Below are positions 61,291-64,000 of a stretch of DNA of 64,000 nt, one piece after another. The DNA is taken from positions 60,456 to 124,455 of the forward strand of contig CAMPDV010001191.1 of assembly GCA_946699065.1 (NCBI GenBank), in the 5' to 3' direction. Source of the DNA: Loxodes magnus. Its lineage: Eukaryota > Ciliophora > Karyorelictea > Loxodida > Loxodidae. The notes under the pieces are model-generated. The model was not told the origin of the DNA. It made no database searches and was given only the letters and a program-made list of their open reading frames with translations. Each line of letters opens with the position of its first letter. Positions within the stretch are counted from its first letter, which is position 1. The translations under genes and the position numbers were made by a program.

Positions 61291-64000
61291 GGATATTAAA
61301 TTTGAATATCAGAGTGAGTTAACAAAGTACGAAAAAAAGTAGTTAAATTTTTAAGGGAAAAAAGCGTAGTTTCTAAGTGTTTTTTAGTGAGGATATTAAA
61401 TTTGAATATCAGAGTGAGTTAACAAAGTACGAAAAAAAGTAGTTAAATTTTTAAGGGAAAAAAGCGTAGTTTCTAAGTGTTTTTTAGTGAGGATATTAAA
61501 TTTGAATATCAGAGTGAGTTAACAAAGTACGAAAAAAAGTAGTTAAATTTTTAAGGGAAAAAAGCGTAGTTTCTAAGTGTTTTTTAGTGAGGATATTAAA
61601 TTTGAATATCAGAGTGAGTTAACAAAGTACGAAAAAAAGTAGTGTAAATTTTTTAAGGGAAAAAAGCGTAGTTTCTAAGTGTTTTTTAGTGAGGATATTA
61701 AATTTGAATATCAGAGTGAGTTAACAAAGTACGAAAAAAAGTAGTTAAATTTTTAAGGGAAAAAAGCGTAGTTTCTAAGTGTTTTTTAGTGAGGATATTA
61801 AATTTGAATATCAGAGTGAGTTAACAAAGTACGAAAAAAAGTAGTTAATTTTTTAAGGGAAAAAAGCGTAGTTTCTAAGTGTTTTTTAGTGAGGATATTA
61901 AATTTGAATATCAGAGTGAGTTAACAAAGTACGAAAAAAAGTAGTGTAATTTTTAAGGGAAAAAAGCGTAGTTTCTAAGTGTTTTTTAGTGAGGATATTA
62001 AATTTGAATATCAGAGTGAGTTAACAAAGTACGAAAAAAAGTAGTTAAATTTTTAAGGGAAAAAAGCGTAGTTTCTAAGTGTTTTTTAGTGAGGATATTA
62101 AATTTGAATATCAGAGTGAGTTAACAAAGTACGAAAAAAAGTAGTGTAAATTTTTAAGGGAAAAAAGCGTAGTTTCTAAGTGTTTTTTAGTGAGGATATT
62201 AAATTTGAATATCAGAGTGAGTTAACAAAGTACGAAAAAAAGTAGTTAAATTTTTAAGGGAAAAAAGCGTAGTTTCTAAGTGTTTTTTAGTGAGGATATT
62301 AAATTTGAATATCAGAGTGAGTTAACAAAGTACGAAAAAAAGTAGTGTAAATTTTTAAGGGAAAAAAGCGTAGTTTCTAAGTGTTTTTTAGTGAGGATAT
62401 TAAATTTGAATATCAGAGTGAGTTAACAAAGTACGAAAAAAAGTAGTGTAAATTTTTAAGGGAAAAAAGCGTAGTTTCTAAGTGTTTTTTAGTGAGGATA
62501 TTAAATTTGAATATCAGAGTGAGTTAACAAAGTACGAAAAAAAGTAGTGTAATTTTTAAGGGAAAAAAGCGTAGTTTCTAAGTGTTTTTTAGTGAGGATA
62601 TTAAATTTGAATATCAGAGTGAGTTAACAAAGTACGAAAAAAAGTAGTTAAATTTTTAAGGGAAAAAAGCGTAGTTTCTAAGTGTTTTTTAGTGAGGATA
62701 TTAAATTTGAATATCAGAGTGAGTTAACAAAGTACGAAAAAAAGTAGTTTAATTTTTAAGGGAAAAAAGCGTAGTTTCTAAGTGTTTTTTAGTGAGGATA
62801 TTAAATTTGAATATCAGAGTGAGTTAACAAAGTACGAAAAAAAGTAGTGTAAATTTTTAAGGGAAAAAAGCGTAGTTTCTAAGTGTTTTTTAGTGAGGAT
62901 ATTAAATTTGAATATCAGAGTGAGTTAACAAAGTACGAAAAAAAGTAGTTAAATTTTTAAGGGAAAAAAGCGTAGTTTCTAAGTGTTTTTTAGTGAGGAT
63001 ATTAAATTTGAATATCAGAGTGAGTTAACAAAGTACGAAAAAAAGTAGTGTAATTTTTAAGGGAAAAAAGCGTAGTTTCTAAGTGTTTTTTAGTGAGGAT
63101 ATTAAATTTGAATATCAGAGTGAGTTAACAAAGTACGAAAAAAAGTAGTTAAATTTTTAAGGGAAAAAAGCGTAGTTTCTAAGTGTTTTTTAGTGAGGAT
63201 ATTAAATTTGAATATCAGAGTGAGTTAACAAAGTACGAAAAAAAGTAGTGTAATTTTTTAAGGGAAAAAAGCGTAGTTTCTAAGTGTTTTTTAGTGAGGA
63301 TATTAAATTTGAATATCAGAGTGAGTTAACAAAGTACGAAAAAAAGTAGTGTAATTTTTAAGGGAAAAAAGCGTAGTTTCTAAGTGTTTTTTAGTGAGGA
63401 TATTAAATTTGAATATCAGAGTGAGTTAACAAAGTACGAAAAAAAGTAGTTAAATTTTTAAGGGAAAAAAGCGTAGTTTCTAAGTGTTTTTTAGTGAGGA
63501 TATTAAATTTGAATATCAGAGTGAGTTAACAAAGTACGAAAAAAAGTAGTTAAATTTTTAAGGGAAAAAAGCGTAGTTTCTAAGTGTTTTTTAGTGAGGA
63601 TATTAAATTTGAATATCAGAGTGAGTTAACAAAGTACGAAAAAAAGTAGTGTAAATTTTTAAGGGAAAAAAGCGTAGTTTCTAAGTGTTTTTTAGTGAGG
63701 ATATTAAATTTGAATATCAGAGTGAGTTAACAAAGTACGAAAAAAAGTAGTTAAATTTTTAAGGGAAAAAAGCGTAGTTTCTAAGTGTTTTTTAGTGAGG
63801 ATATTAAATTTGAATATCAGAGTGAGTTAACAAAGTACGAAAAAAAGTAGTTAAATTTTTTAAGGGAAAAAAGCGTAGTTTCTAAGTGTTTTTTAGTGAG
63901 GATATTAAATTTGAATATCAGAGTGAGTTAACAAAGTACGAAAAAAAGTAGTGTAATTTTTAAGGGAAAAAAGCGTAGTTTCTAAGTGTTTTTTAGTGAG

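Larger units (their letters stand above)
52459..64000. repeat. Tandem satellite, about 115 copies of a 100-bp unit
   Basis: The unit begins GTGTTTTTTAGTGAGGATAT, contains AATATCAGAGTGAGTTAAC and AAAGTACG, and ends GCGTAGTTTCTAA. Copies are nearly identical. Differences are mostly the length of the A/T runs and a few alternate forms: GTAGTTAAATT versus GTAGTGTAATT, and TTTCTAAGTG versus TTTTTGAAGTG. Each unit holds the inverted repeat GATATT/AATATC around AAATTTG. The period is not a multiple of three, so it is unlikely to encode protein. The first unit is slightly divergent (TAGTGAGAATATT) and the array runs off the window. It may be a centromere-type or other heterochromatic satellite. Confidence 0.95.

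Noticed and set aside
52459-64000. CRISPR-like array
   Set aside because: There are no variable spacers between conserved repeats; the whole 100-bp unit is repeated, as in a satellite.
52459-64000. Repetitive protein gene in the satellite
   Set aside because: The period is not a multiple of three, and run-length changes shift the frame often, so no stable protein repeat results.

Overview
The window looks like AT-rich ciliate nuclear DNA read with a fully reassigned code. Sound protein translations appear only if TAA and TAG are read as Gln and TGA as Trp inside genes, while TGA also ends genes. TGA falls on conserved Trp positions in a protein kinase, in MORN repeats, and at the same spacing in two copies of a repeated element. 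This is the pattern of the karyorelict code (NCBI table 27; Loxodes-like). A Condylostoma-like code (table 28) is the main alternative, but the clean gene ends I could place are all TGA. Introns are very short: I see strong or fair candidates of 17, 19 and 28 nt. Because no codon always stops translation, all frames look open. I chose frames from codon make-up, homology and start/stop fit, and many small genes are therefore uncertain.

Layout. 0-14 kb holds small hypothetical genes, decayed copies of a zinc-knuckle (Gag/ORF1-like) element, a 5'-truncated LINE reverse transcriptase fragment and one tRNA-Ala(CGC). 14.3-20.6 kb holds two whole-looking zinc-knuckle element copies flanking a coiled-coil gene, then a MORN-repeat pseudogene. 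20.7-32.1 kb is mostly very AT-rich with scattered small genes; at 30.9-31.9 kb lie GC-richer element ends with 3' hairpins and a tandem structured unit. 32.1-50.9 kb is the gene-dense core: a TKL-type kinase fused to kelch repeats, a membrane protein, a protein with four calponin-homology domains, a giant TOG/HEAT-array protein and several unknown proteins. Genes are closely packed and often convergent, with gaps of a few to about 150 nt. Near 51.2 kb is a structured non-coding RNA gene, possibly RNase MRP/P RNA. From 52.46 kb to the window edge runs a tandem satellite of about 115 copies of a 100-bp unit.

The recognisable proteins (CH domains, TOG array, MORN repeats, kelch kinase) fit a microtubule/ciliary cell biology, but no operon-like pathway is visible. 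Element copies, truncated LINE and satellite suggest a repeat-rich locus, such as germline DNA or a lineage that keeps its repeats in both nuclei.
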